A stretch of DNA of 64,000 nt from Listeria cossartiae subsp. cossartiae (GCF_014224155.1 NZ_JAASUI010000005.1:1-64000); one strand, 5' to 3'; positions 6,866 to 15,832 are shown, numbered from the stretch's first letter. The notes: generated from the letters alone by a model not told the origin. Made by a program: numbers and translations.

Positions 6866-9649
6866 ATGGATATGGTAAAAAATGAGTGGAAAAAATTATT
6901 TAAAAACAAAATACTACTTTTATCATTTGTAGTTATTCTGTTTATTCCACTTTTATATGCAAGCTTTTTCTTAAAATCCGTCTGGGATCCGTACGGCAAA
7001 ACAGGGGATTTACCAGTAGCGGTAGTTAACAATGACAAACCGGTTGATTATAATGGTCAAACGATGGATGTTGGCGATCAGTTAGTCACAAAACTGAAAA
7101 GCAACAAAGAACTCGATTGGAATTTTCTTTCCAAAGAAGATGCGGAACAAGGCTTAAAAGATGGCAAATATTATATGGTTGTCACAATTCCAAAAGATTT
7201 CTCTAAAAATGCAGCATCCGTTTTAGATAAAGATCCGAAAAAAATGGAACTATCCTATAAAACAAACGGCTCGCTGAACTATTTAGGTCAAGTCGTGAGT
7301 GAACAAGGAGCCAAACAACTGAAAAGCGAGGTTTCCGCTGAAGTAACAAAATCCTACGCGGAAGCAATTTTCGATAAAATTAAAGAGTCAGGTGAGGGAT
7401 TCGCCCAAGCTGCAGATGGCTCTGGAAAAATTAAAGATGGCCTCGTGAAATCACAAGAAGGTAATAAAACTATTTCAACCAACTTAAAAACGCTCGCAGA
7501 TAGCTCTTTAACATTCAAAGATGGCGCTAATACACTAGAAGTTGGCTTGAAAACTTATACAGATGGCGTGAACACTGCAGCAGCTGGTGGGGATAAACTA
7601 AACGCGGGTGTTTCGACACTTGCAGCTGGTGTAGGACCACTGAAAGACGGTGTGGCTGCACTTGACGGCGGGGCAACAAAATTATCAAATGGAGTTTCTA
7701 CTTATACATCAGGCGTAGACACTTTAGCAGGTGGAATTAATCAAGCGTACACAGGATCTACTGCCTTATCTGCTGGACTGAACAAAATGAACGGCAGTGT
7801 ACCGGCTCTAGCATCTGGTGTCACACAACTAAATGATGGTCAAAAAAGTCTGGCAACCGGCTTAGATTCACTCGTTGCTGGTAGCGACAAACTTTCAGCA
7901 GGACTAAAAGAATTAGATGGCAATTTAACCGATCCACAAGGCAAAATTGCGCAACTAAAACAAGGTATGAACGACTTACAACAAGGAATCGACCAGTTAA
8001 ATCAAAGTGTAAACGGAGAAGATGCAGCACTTGCTAAACAGCTGGAAGCACTGCAAAAAAGTTTAACTGATTTACAAAGTGGTTTAACATTTATTAAATC
8101 CAATGCGAACTTCGATGCTGAAGCGATTAAAACAAAAATTAATGCAACAGCCGGCGTAAGCGCAGAAGATAAACAAAAAATCATTGATGCGATTCAAGCC
8201 GATTTAGATAAAGAAACACAAAAATCTGCCACTCAAGTAGCGACAGTAGAACAATTACAAAGCGGTTTATCAGGTCTTGATTTGGCAGCACTGCAAACAC
8301 AAGTCAAAGAATTACAAACTGGTGTAGCGAAAATTTCTGCTGGTTACAAGACAGTTCACGGTGGAACAAACGAAGCATTCAACAGCATTCACCAAGCGAT
8401 TAACGGCTCTGGTAGCCAAACATTACTCGGTGGTGCGAACCAACTAACTGCTGGACTAAAATCAGCACAAGCCGGTAATTCGAAATTAGTTGCTGGAACG
8501 AACCAACTGAACAGCCAAATTCCAACGCTAACTTCTGGCGTCGGTCAACTAGCTGCTGGTAGCGCCAATATGGAAAATGGTTTAAGCCAGCTAAATGATG
8601 GCGGTAATAAACTTGCAAGCAATTCAGCGGCATTACGTTCTGGGGCAACAGAGTTACAAGGCGGAACAAACCAATTAGCCGCTAAAGTACCAACACTAGC
8701 TGGCGGAGTGAATCAACTACAAGCAGGTTCAAGCCAATTAGCAGGTGGTCTAAACCAATTATCAGCGAACTCACCAAAACTAGTTTCAGGCGTAGGGCAA
8801 CTCGCAGACGGATCTTCTAAAATTGCCGATGGTTCTTCTAAACTAGCGAACGGTTCCTTCCAATTAGGCGATGGACTAACTAAATTAACAGACGGAAGCA
8901 CAGAATTAACAGACAAACTTGCAGATGGAGCACAACAAGTAAAAGATACAAAAGCAACCGATAAAACATTCAACATGATTGCCGCTCCAACTAAACTCGC
9001 ACATAATGAATATACACATGTAAGTAACTATGGTCACGCATTAGCACCATATGTGTTATCACTTGCTTTATACGTTGGCGCACTAGTGTTCAACTTCATT
9101 ATGCCAATCAGACGTGTTTCAATGGAAGGTCAACCAGCCTATAAATGGTGGTTAAGTAAACTATCACTTGGTTTTGTCGCAGCTGTTGCGATGGCACTAC
9201 TTGAAGGTGGCATCATGATTGCACTAGGACTAAGACCAGATAGCATCGTTGAATTCTTTGGAACAGCAATTATTACTGCACTTGCATATATGTTCCTTAT
9301 CATGCTCCTTGCGATGACATTTGATAATCCAGGACGTTTCATCGCGATGGTATTACTCATTGTTCAATTAGCGGGATCAGGCGGAACATTCCCAATGCCG
9401 CTTACTGGATGGTTCTTCAACTTAATCCATCCGTTCCTACCAATGACTTACTCGATTTATGCCTTTAGAGAGTCGCTGGCAGCCGGCATGGGACCAAATG
9501 TATACAGTATGTCAATGCTCGTTCTTACAATTATCATGATTGCATGTGTTGGCTTACTATATCTATCCATGAGCCACTTGAAAAAACGTCATGATGCGCA
9601 CGAATCAGCATTAGATGATAATCAAAAATTAATGGCTTTAGAAAACTAA
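6866..9649 (+). CDS. YhgE/Pip-domain membrane protein with long repeat region
   Basis: A 927-residue protein. It has one N-terminal membrane segment (residues about 14-35), an extracellular YhgE/Pip domain (about 40-190), a very long low-complexity region (about 190-690) and about five C-terminal membrane segments (about 720-900) of the ABC-2 permease type. The middle region is built from heptad-like units of the pattern LxxGxxxL with Gly-Ala-Ser-Asn-rich spacers, expected to form an extended extracellular coiled or rod structure. Relatives include phage infection protein (Pip) of Lactococcus and YueB/EsaA-like proteins. It follows the Rrf2-like regulator and ends at a strong terminator. Its function in Listeria is not established; a surface receptor, export or envelope-stress role is possible. 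Confidence 0.88.
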   Translation: MDMVKNEWKKLFKNKILLLSFVVILFIPLLYASFFLKSVWDPYGKTGDLPVAVVNNDKPVDYNGQTMDVGDQLVTKLKSNKELDWNFLSKEDAEQGLKDGKYYMVVTIPKDFSKNAASVLDKDPKKMELSYKTNGSLNYLGQVVSEQGAKQLKSEVSAEVTKSYAEAIFDKIKESGEGFAQAADGSGKIKDGLVKSQEGNKTISTNLKTLADSSLTFKDGANTLEVGLKTYTDGVNTAAAGGDKLNAGVSTLAAGVGPLKDGVAALDGGATKLSNGVSTYTSGVDTLAGGINQAYTGSTALSAGLNKMNGSVPALASGVTQLNDGQKSLATGLDSLVAGSDKLSAGLKELDGNLTDPQGKIAQLKQGMNDLQQGIDQLNQSVNGEDAALAKQLEALQKSLTDLQSGLTFIKSNANFDAEAIKTKINATAGVSAEDKQKIIDAIQADLDKETQKSATQVATVEQLQSGLSGLDLAALQTQVKELQTGVAKISAGYKTVHGGTNEAFNSIHQAINGSGSQTLLGGANQLTAGLKSAQAGNSKLVAGTNQLNSQIPTLTSGVGQLAAGSANMENGLSQLNDGGNKLASNSAALRSGATELQGGTNQLAAKVPTLAGGVNQLQAGSSQLAGGLNQLSANSPKLVSGVGQLADGSSKIADGSSKLANGSFQLGDGLTKLTDGSTELTDKLADGAQQVKDTKATDKTFNMIAAPTKLAHNEYTHVSNYGHALAPYVLSLALYVGALVFNFIMPIRRVSMEGQPAYKWWLSKLSLGFVAAVAMALLEGGIMIALGLRPDSIVEFFGTAIITALAYMFLIMLLAMTFDNPGRFIAMVLLIVQLAGSGGTFPMPLTGWFFNLIHPFLPMTYSIYAFRESLAAGMGPNVYSMSMLVLTIIMIACVGLLYLSMSHLKKRHDAHESALDDNQKLMALEN

Positions 9650-9656
9650 AATAGTG

Positions 9657-9697
9657 AAATCCTTATAAAGTAGCTACTACTTTATAAGGATTTTTTT
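9657..9697 (+). terminator. Terminator of the Rrf2-YhgE unit
   Basis: A perfect 17-bp stem (9657-9673 with 9677-9693) with a 3-nt loop is followed by T residues. It marks the left border of the LIPI-4 insertion. Confidence 0.95.
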
Positions 9698-9722
9698 GTA
9701 TTTAAAAGAAAGTGGCTAACGA

Positions 9723-9740
9723 TTTCCTATGCTTAGGAAA
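9723..9740 (+). promoter_or_regulatory. Inverted repeat, candidate activator site of LIPI-4 operon
   Basis: TTTCCTA-TGCT-TAGGAAA is a perfect 7-bp inverted repeat centred about 53 nt before the predicted transcription start, just upstream of the -35 box. This is the expected position for a LicR/ManR-type activator such as the one encoded in the operon. Confidence 0.55.
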
Positions 9741-9749
9741 TAAGAATAA

Positions 9750-9778
9750 TTGTGAGGTTTTTTTGTATGCGCTATCAT
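9750..9778 (+). promoter_or_regulatory. Predicted promoter of the LIPI-4 operon
   Basis: TTGTGA (9750-9755), 17-nt spacer, TATCAT (9773-9778). Start of transcription is expected near 9785, about 20 nt before the EIIC start codon. Confidence 0.6.
9764..9777 (+). promoter_or_regulatory. Candidate cre (CcpA) site over the LIPI-4 -10 box
   Basis: TGTATGCGCTATCA matches the cre consensus TGWNANCGNTNWCA at every fixed position but one. It overlaps the -10 box, a position where CcpA represses. Confidence 0.55.
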
Positions 9779-9805
9779 AAGGTTATAACAGCTTAGGGAA
9801 AGGAA

Positions 9806-11116
9806 ATGAAATTAATGAAAGCATTAGAACGATTTCTGTCAAAATGGCTATTACCATTTGCAAAAGTTTTAGAAAGTAACACCCAGATGAAGGCAATACG
9901 TCAAGGAATGATGGCATTAGTACCAATTACTTTAGTTGGTGCTGTACCTGTATTATTCCAACAATTAGGCGGAATTCCAAAATTGCCTAGTTGGATCGCA
10001 TCTGTTGCCGCGTATATTAACAACATTACCTCACCGATTTATTTTGCTACATTCGGTTTGATGTCTGTGTATGTTGCTGTTTTTGTTGCCTATTACTATG
10101 CCAAGGAACGTAACTTATGGGACATTGGTGCAATTGTTACAGCTTTAATGAGCTTTGTAGTTGTTGCTGTACGACCTCTTGAAACTGGCGGAAGTGATGT
10201 TACTTATCTTGCCGGTGAAGGAATTTTTGTCGCGTTAGTTATTAGCTTATTATCCGTAGAAATTCTGCACATTTTTAAAAACAAACTGAAATTTACTATT
10301 AATTTAGGGCAAGGTGTTCCAACGCCGATTTTACGCTCTTTTGAAAACCTATGGCCGATTTTATTCTCCGTTTTAATCATTGCTATTTTAAGTTTCGGGG
10401 TGGAATCACTTAGCGGTATTCGTGTCGTTGCGTTGATTCAAACATTATTCTCGCCACTAACTTCACTTGTAAATACGCTACCTGGTATTATGTTAATCAT
10501 TTTTATTCAACAACTTTTATGGTGGTTTGGTATTCATGGTTATTCTGTAATGGCGCCAGTTTGGCTTAGTGTCGCTTTCCAAAATGTAGACGCAAACGCA
10601 GCTGCACTTGCAAAAGGAGAGCCACTTTCTTCCATGCTTATTTTTACACCTGACTTCATGTGGAGTATCGTTGGTGTAACAGGGGCTGGGGTGACCGGAG
10701 CACTGGTCGTTATCATGATGTTCTCTAAATCGAAACGCTATAAAACGCTTGGTAGATTAGCATTACTTCCAACATTCTTCAGCATTAATGAGCCAGTAAT
10801 GTTTGGTGTTCCAATTGTATTAAACCCGAGATTCTTCATTCCAATGATGGTGGCACCTCAAATTGCTGCACTGATTGGTTGGTTCTCTATCAAATTAGGA
10901 CTAATGAATCCATTTACGATGGTTTCTCCGTATGTTCCAGTTCCAATCGGCGCGATTATCGCTTCATTTGACTGGAGATATGTAATCGTACTTGGCTTAA
11001 TCTTGATTTGCTCAGCACTTATTTACTATCCATTCTTTAAACTTGCAGAAAAAGAGGCGCTTACGCAAGAAAACAGCGGTGATTTGGAAGCTAGTTTAGA
11101 TGATTTCGATTTTTAA
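9806..11116 (+). CDS. licC: PTS lactose/cellobiose-family EIIC component (LIPI-4)
   Basis: A 436-residue membrane permease with about ten hydrophobic segments. Family landmarks are the IHGYS motif (about 248-252) and the SINEPVMFG motif (about 330-338) that lines the sugar site in the lactose/cellobiose class. It takes up a disaccharide or chitobiose-like sugar while EIIB phosphorylates it. ATG 9806 has AGGG 7 nt upstream; ATG 9815 with AGGA 11 nt away is an alternative, giving a protein three residues shorter. It is the first gene of the LIPI-4 operon, behind its own promoter, and the EIIB gene follows 19 nt later. Its sugar is unproven; the GH4 enzyme in the operon suggests an alpha-glucoside rather than cellobiose. 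Confidence 0.9.
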   Translation: MKLMKALERFLSKWLLPFAKVLESNTQMKAIRQGMMALVPITLVGAVPVLFQQLGGIPKLPSWIASVAAYINNITSPIYFATFGLMSVYVAVFVAYYYAKERNLWDIGAIVTALMSFVVVAVRPLETGGSDVTYLAGEGIFVALVISLLSVEILHIFKNKLKFTINLGQGVPTPILRSFENLWPILFSVLIIAILSFGVESLSGIRVVALIQTLFSPLTSLVNTLPGIMLIIFIQQLLWWFGIHGYSVMAPVWLSVAFQNVDANAAALAKGEPLSSMLIFTPDFMWSIVGVTGAGVTGALVVIMMFSKSKRYKTLGRLALLPTFFSINEPVMFGVPIVLNPRFFIPMMVAPQIAALIGWFSIKLGLMNPFTMVSPYVPVPIGAIIASFDWRYVIVLGLILICSALIYYPFFKLAEKEALTQENSGDLEASLDDFDF

Positions 11117-11135
11117 GTAGGAAAGGACGATAGTT

Positions 11136-11492
11136 ATGAAAATTATGTTAGTATGTTTTGGCGGATTATCCACTTCTATTTTAGTAAAAAAAATGGAAGA
11201 AGCTATTGCCGCGTCAGAAAAATTTAAAGATAAAGGTATTACAATTGAAGCTTGGGGTAAAGATGAGTATTCGGATCACCTAGACAACGTATCGATTGTT
11301 TTACTTGGACCACAATTGTCAATGGCTTACGAGCAAGTAATCGAAACAACAAAAGAACGAGGTTTAAATGTGCCTGTTGAGGTTATTGATAAAGAAGACT
11401 ATGGAAATATGAATGCAGTTCCAATTCTTATCGCTGCTTTCAAAAAAATTAAAGAAGCTGGTACGACTTCATTTACGACGGAGGGGAACTAA
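11136..11492 (+). CDS. licB: PTS lactose/cellobiose-family EIIB component (LIPI-4)
   Basis: A 118-residue soluble EIIB. The phospho-acceptor Cys7 sits in MKIMLVCFGGLSTSILVKKM, the P-loop pattern of the lactose/cellobiose class (usual form CSAGMSTS; here CFGGLSTS). It receives phosphate from the EIIA encoded next and passes it to the incoming sugar. AGGAAAGGA precedes the ATG. Its stop codon overlaps the EIIA start by one base, indicating translational coupling. Confidence 0.92.
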   Translation: MKIMLVCFGGLSTSILVKKMEEAIAASEKFKDKGITIEAWGKDEYSDHLDNVSIVLLGPQLSMAYEQVIETTKERGLNVPVEVIDKEDYGNMNAVPILIAAFKKIKEAGTTSFTTEGN

Positions 11493-11806
11493 TGGAAGGC
11501 ACAGAATTACAATCATTTAAAATCATTTCAAGTGCTGGAGATGCGTCTTCCTTGTTCCTAAAAGCAATCCAACATGCGGAAAAAAGTGAATTTGATAAAG
11601 CGGAAGAATGTATCGAGCAAGCGAATCAGTCTTTAAGAGATGCGCATCACGTACAAACAGCTCTTATTCAAGAAGAATCTGGTGGCGATGCTAAAGAAGT
11701 TTCTCTACTCCTTATTCATGCGCAAGATCATTTAATGAATGCTTTCGTTTACTGCGATCTAGTAAAATCAGTGCTTAATTTGTATAAGCGCTTGGACGAA
11801 AAGTAA
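11492..11806 (+). CDS. licA: PTS lactose/cellobiose-family EIIA component (LIPI-4)
   Basis: A 104-residue helical EIIA of the lactose class, which acts as a trimer. The phosphorylated histidine is expected to be His76 in SLLLIHAQDHLM; acidic residues follow as in the family. It carries phosphate from HPr to the EIIB encoded just before. The start overlaps the EIIB stop by one base. A second lactose-class EIIA is encoded alone at 54749-55099 and could cross-phosphorylate. Confidence 0.93.
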   Translation: MEGTELQSFKIISSAGDASSLFLKAIQHAEKSEFDKAEECIEQANQSLRDAHHVQTALIQEESGGDAKEVSLLLIHAQDHLMNAFVYCDLVKSVLNLYKRLDEK

Positions 11807-11819
11807 GGAGAGAGCAACA

Positions 11820-12566
11820 ATGAAGTTAATTATAAATGCAGATGACTTTGGATTCACACGTGCTATCAACTACGGAATTATCGATGCGCATAATTTAGGT
11901 GTGCTCACTTCAACGACCTTAATGGTTACGATGCCAGCATTTGAACATGCCGTGGAGCTATCTAAACAAACACCAACACTTGGAATTGGTTTACATCTCA
12001 ATTTAACACTTGGGAAACCAATGACAAATGGCGCATCTTTAGTTGATGAAACTGGTGAAATGATTAAGCCAAAATTTATTACGCCGGATTATCCGTATGT
12101 TGAAGAAGAAGTTTACCAAGAGTTTAAAGCGCAGTACCAAAGATTCGTTCAATTTATGAAGAAAAAGCCAAGTCATCTAGATAGTCATTTATTCTCAACG
12201 GATATTTATCAAGCGGCGAGTAATGCTGCGAAACGGCTTGCGGAAGAAGTGGGTATTCCGCTCCGAAATCACGATACTAATGGATTTGAACATGTAGAAT
12301 TTATGTGGGAAAAGCCACTTGAAATTCCGTATGGAGCATATGAAAACTTAGATTATATTTATGATTATGCGTCTTCCATTTTATGTTATGATTATGTAGA
12401 AATCATGACTCATCCTGGTTATCTTGATAGTTTTATTCTGGAAAATTCGACATTTTCAACGCCGCGCGCGAATGAATTAGAAAGTTTGATTTCCACAAGA
12501 ATGCGCCAGTTTATTAATGACAATATTGTAGAATTAATTTCCTATCATGATATTCCAAAAAAATGA
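11820..12566 (+). CDS. ChbG/YdjC-family carbohydrate deacetylase (LIPI-4)
   Basis: A 248-residue protein of the YdjC/ChbG family. The metal-binding motif NADDFG is at residues 5-10; further histidines lie in GLHLNLTLG (about 58) and SHLDSHLF (about 119-126). ChbG removes an acetyl group from chitobiose-6-phosphate or related N-acetylated phospho-sugars in the cytoplasm. Its presence in a PTS operon suggests that the imported sugar, or a related one, carries an N-acetyl group, or that the family has another role here. AAGGAGAG lies 7 nt before ATG. LIPI-4 papers usually label it an uncharacterised conserved protein. Confidence 0.88.
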   Translation: MKLIINADDFGFTRAINYGIIDAHNLGVLTSTTLMVTMPAFEHAVELSKQTPTLGIGLHLNLTLGKPMTNGASLVDETGEMIKPKFITPDYPYVEEEVYQEFKAQYQRFVQFMKKKPSHLDSHLFSTDIYQAASNAAKRLAEEVGIPLRNHDTNGFEHVEFMWEKPLEIPYGAYENLDYIYDYASSILCYDYVEIMTHPGYLDSFILENSTFSTPRANELESLISTRMRQFINDNIVELISYHDIPKK

Positions 12567-12582
12567 AATAGGTGATTAAAAA

Positions 12583-14496
12583 ATGCTTAATCAACGTCAA
12601 AAAAACATTTTAAGTACATTGTATAATGAAAATAATTGGCTACTTGGGAAAAAATTAGCGGACTTATTCCGAATAAGTGATCGGACAATTAGAAATGATA
12701 TACGTGTTATTAAAGAAAATTTAGGTGAGGATTTTATCTTTACGTCTAAAAAGTTGGGATATGCCTATAATATGGAAAAACCATTCCCATTTGACGTTGA
12801 GGAGCAAACCGGAGTCGAACAAAAACGAATTGCTCTATTAATTCAAAAATTACTTGTAGATGATGGAGTGGACCTTTATGAATTTGCAACAGAAACGTTC
12901 ACTTCTGAATCTACTATACAACGTGACATTCAGTGGCTACGCGGTTACTTTGAACAGCTGCTTGGCCTAGATGTTGTTATTCATTCGAGTGATGGGGTCT
13001 ATGCAATTAGCGCCACACCACTAATGAAAATGGAATTATTAAACCGGATTGCGAGTTTTGATGATGCTTTGAAAATAGTGTTATTAACGAAATGCTTTCC
13101 GGAGATTAACCATGATAAAATCCGCCAAATCGTTTTGGCGGTGATGGATGAACACAAGCTAGTTTTAAAATATTTTGATGAAACTATTTTACTCGCGCAA
13201 CTTATTTATGGTAGTGCGTTTTACCGAAAACATCCAGATTTACAGACAACTTTGGACATTCATAATCCGTTTTTACAACAACTTTTTGAGCGATTACAAC
13301 AAGAGGGTTATGATGTTTCTACAGAAATGAAACAGTTTATCGTAGCGGCTCATGAGAAGATCGTTACGATGAATGCTTTTGAAGCAAAAGTTACGACCGA
13401 AATGGTGCTCGATGATGGTTTATATCAAGAAATTTTACTAGTTTTAGAAGAGATAAAACAGGTATATTTGATCGATTTTACGACTGATTTAGAAATAACG
13501 AGTGATATGACAAAACATATTTTTATTGCGCTTGAACGAGCTAAACGAGGTATCGTTATTAAAAATCAAGTTACCCATATCATTACGCAGCAGTACAGTT
13601 ATTTACTTGATATTGCTATCTTTATTGGTGAAAAATTACTCGAACGTCTTGGGGTCATTTTGAATCAAGAGGAAATTATTTTATTAGTCATGTATTTGTA
13701 TCAATATTACCGAAAAATAGAAGCTAGACACCAATTGAACCAAGTAGTACGAATTGCATTAATTGTTTTGGAAGGCAAGGCCGCACTGTATTACTTGCGT
13801 GAACAATTGGCAGAAGTTTTAAGAAGCGTCAATGTAGAAGTGATTGAAGTTACGGACAACGCGCAGTTTCAATTGTTATTATCGGAAAACATCGATGTCG
13901 ATTTGTGCATTTCTACTAAAAAAGTAGATTTACCAGCAGAAGTCCCATGTATCGTTTTATCGGGTAATATCGGTTTAATTGAAGAAGTGACAATCAAAAA
14001 GCAACTTTCGGCAACGATGGAAGCGAATAAACAGAAGAAATTTGCCTATATTAAAGAGAAATATTTGCATGAAGAATTGTTTTTAACTAGCTATGAGTAT
14101 GAGCAGAAATATCAAGCAATCGAAGTGCTCAGTCAATATTGTATTGATAAAAATTATGTGCCGGCTAGTTTTACAGAAAAATTATACAATCGCGAGCAAC
14201 TCTTCTCGACGGCGATTCCGACAGGCATTGCGCTACCTCACCCGATTAAAAATGTCGCCAATAAAAGCGGTATCCTATTTTGCATTTTGAAAAAACCGTG
14301 TACGTGGGATACGCATAAAGTTAGCCTTATAACCATCCCGATGATTGAAGAATTAGATGGAACGGAAGCGCCACTCATTAATGATTTTTTGTCATTGATA
14401 GCATCGAATAAATCCTATGTAGAAAAAATAAGTGAGTGCGGGACATATGATCAATGCATAGCGTTACTACAGACTATTTATAACAACAACGATTAA
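12583..14496 (+). CDS. PRD-containing LicR/MtlR-type transcriptional activator (LIPI-4)
   Basis: A 637-residue multidomain regulator. In order: an HTH of the HTH_11/DeoR type (residues 1-60, with LADLFRISDRTIRNDIRVIK), a second Mga-type HTH (about 85-130, TFTSESTIQRDIQWLRGYF), two PRD domains (about 170-400), an EIIB-like domain (about 405-490) and a C-terminal EIIA-fructose domain (about 495-637) with candidate phospho-His553 in GIALPHP. LIPI-4 descriptions call it a BglG antiterminator. The architecture instead matches DNA-binding activators such as LicR and MtlR, with no CAT RNA-binding domain at the N-terminus. Phosphorylation by HPr and by the operon EIIs would tune it. The inverted repeat at 9723-9740 is its candidate target. 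Confidence 0.9.
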   Translation: MLNQRQKNILSTLYNENNWLLGKKLADLFRISDRTIRNDIRVIKENLGEDFIFTSKKLGYAYNMEKPFPFDVEEQTGVEQKRIALLIQKLLVDDGVDLYEFATETFTSESTIQRDIQWLRGYFEQLLGLDVVIHSSDGVYAISATPLMKMELLNRIASFDDALKIVLLTKCFPEINHDKIRQIVLAVMDEHKLVLKYFDETILLAQLIYGSAFYRKHPDLQTTLDIHNPFLQQLFERLQQEGYDVSTEMKQFIVAAHEKIVTMNAFEAKVTTEMVLDDGLYQEILLVLEEIKQVYLIDFTTDLEITSDMTKHIFIALERAKRGIVIKNQVTHIITQQYSYLLDIAIFIGEKLLERLGVILNQEEIILLVMYLYQYYRKIEARHQLNQVVRIALIVLEGKAALYYLREQLAEVLRSVNVEVIEVTDNAQFQLLLSENIDVDLCISTKKVDLPAEVPCIVLSGNIGLIEEVTIKKQLSATMEANKQKKFAYIKEKYLHEELFLTSYEYEQKYQAIEVLSQYCIDKNYVPASFTEKLYNREQLFSTAIPTGIALPHPIKNVANKSGILFCILKKPCTWDTHKVSLITIPMIEELDGTEAPLINDFLSLIASNKSYVEKISECGTYDQCIALLQTIYNNND

Positions 14497-14515
14497 GTAT
14501 AAGGAGTGATTAGAC

Positions 14516-15823
14516 ATGAAAAAACAAATTATTACTATCGCCGGTGGTGGCAGTACTTACACACCTGGGATTATTCAAGCAGTACTAAATGGTCAAGAAA
14601 GATTGCCAGTTGCGGAAATTCGTTTATATGATATCGATGCAACCAGAAATGACAACATGTATTTAATCATTCAATACATGTTAGACCAACAAGGATTTTC
14701 TTCTATTAAATTAGTTCAAACATTAAGCCCGAAAGACGCATTTACTGGTGCAGACTTTATCTTCTCGCAAATTCGCGTTGGCGGACTTAAAATGCGTGAA
14801 AAAGATGAAAAAATCCCGTTGAAACATGGCTTAGTCGGACAAGAAACATGTGGACTTGGTGGGTTTTCATACGGACTACGCAGCATTGGTCCACTTTTAG
14901 AATTAGTTGGATATATTCAAAAGTATGCACCTGAAGCGTGGATTTTAAATTATACGAACCCGGAAACAATTATTTCTGAAGCAGTACGCAGACAATTCCC
15001 TGGTATTCAAATGATTAATGTTTGTGATATGACGATTGGAATTGAAGATACACTAGCAAAAAATTATGGTTACGACCGTGACAATTGGATTGCTACGTAC
15101 TACGGTTTAAATCATTTTGGTTGGTATACAAAAATCTATGATAAATCCTTAAAACGTGACATTATGCCAGAACTATTAGAAAAACTAAAAGTACAAGAAA
15201 TCAAAGAAGAAGATCCAAGTTGGAATCGTGCGTTCAACATGATTCGCTTCATGGTACAAAACTTCCCAGATAACTTACCGAATAACTATCTAGAATATTA
15301 CTTGTATCCAGATATGTATGTGGATTACGCAGATCCAAACTATACACGTGCCAACACAGTCATGGATGGACGCGAACAAAAAACACATGAAATGGCAGAA
15401 AAAATCCGTAACAAAGCAAAAGGTGATGTTCTTGATTTCTACTTCGGTGTACACGGCTTATACATTGTAGATATCGCAACATCTTTGCTAAATGACGAGA
15501 AAAGTCGCTTTATGCTAATTGTAGAAAACAAAGGAGCGATTCCTAACTTACGTAGTGACGCAGTAGTGGAAGTACCAGCGTATGTGGGTGCGACTGGTGT
15601 GGAAGCAATTTCGTTACCTGCGATTGGCGATTTCCACAAAGGGATGATGGAAGCGCAAGTTGCTGCTGAAAAACTTTTAGTAGACGCATTCTTTGAAAAT
15701 TCCTATCAAAAAGCTTTGCAAGCATTCACGCTTAACCAATCCGTACCAAATGCAACAGTTGCTAAAAAAGTGCTGGATGAAATGATTATTGAAAATGAAG
15801 CCTTTTGGCCAGTTTTAAAATAG
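14516..15823 (+). CDS. glvA: GH4 6-phospho-glucosidase (maltose-6'-phosphate glucosidase-like; LIPI-4)
   Basis: A 435-residue NAD- and metal-dependent glycoside hydrolase of family 4. The N-terminal Rossmann motif is ITIAGGGSTYTPGI (6-19). The metal ligands expected from GlvA are Cys170 (INVCDMTIG) and His200 (GLNHFGW). The protein hydrolyses a phospho-disaccharide made by the PTS into glucose-6-phosphate and a hexose. GH4 members cleave alpha- or beta-linked phospho-glucosides by oxidation-elimination, so the sequence alone does not fix the linkage. Last gene of LIPI-4; AAGGAG lies 8 nt before ATG and a terminator follows. Confidence 0.92.
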   Translation: MKKQIITIAGGGSTYTPGIIQAVLNGQERLPVAEIRLYDIDATRNDNMYLIIQYMLDQQGFSSIKLVQTLSPKDAFTGADFIFSQIRVGGLKMREKDEKIPLKHGLVGQETCGLGGFSYGLRSIGPLLELVGYIQKYAPEAWILNYTNPETIISEAVRRQFPGIQMINVCDMTIGIEDTLAKNYGYDRDNWIATYYGLNHFGWYTKIYDKSLKRDIMPELLEKLKVQEIKEEDPSWNRAFNMIRFMVQNFPDNLPNNYLEYYLYPDMYVDYADPNYTRANTVMDGREQKTHEMAEKIRNKAKGDVLDFYFGVHGLYIVDIATSLLNDEKSRFMLIVENKGAIPNLRSDAVVEVPAYVGATGVEAISLPAIGDFHKGMMEAQVAAEKLLVDAFFENSYQKALQAFTLNQSVPNATVAKKVLDEMIIENEAFWPVLK

Positions 15824-15832
15824 TAGTTAAAG

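Noticed and set aside
7821..8976. Several minus-strand frames inside the YhgE/Pip gene
   Set aside because: They mirror the repetitive codons of the real gene and have no binding sites.
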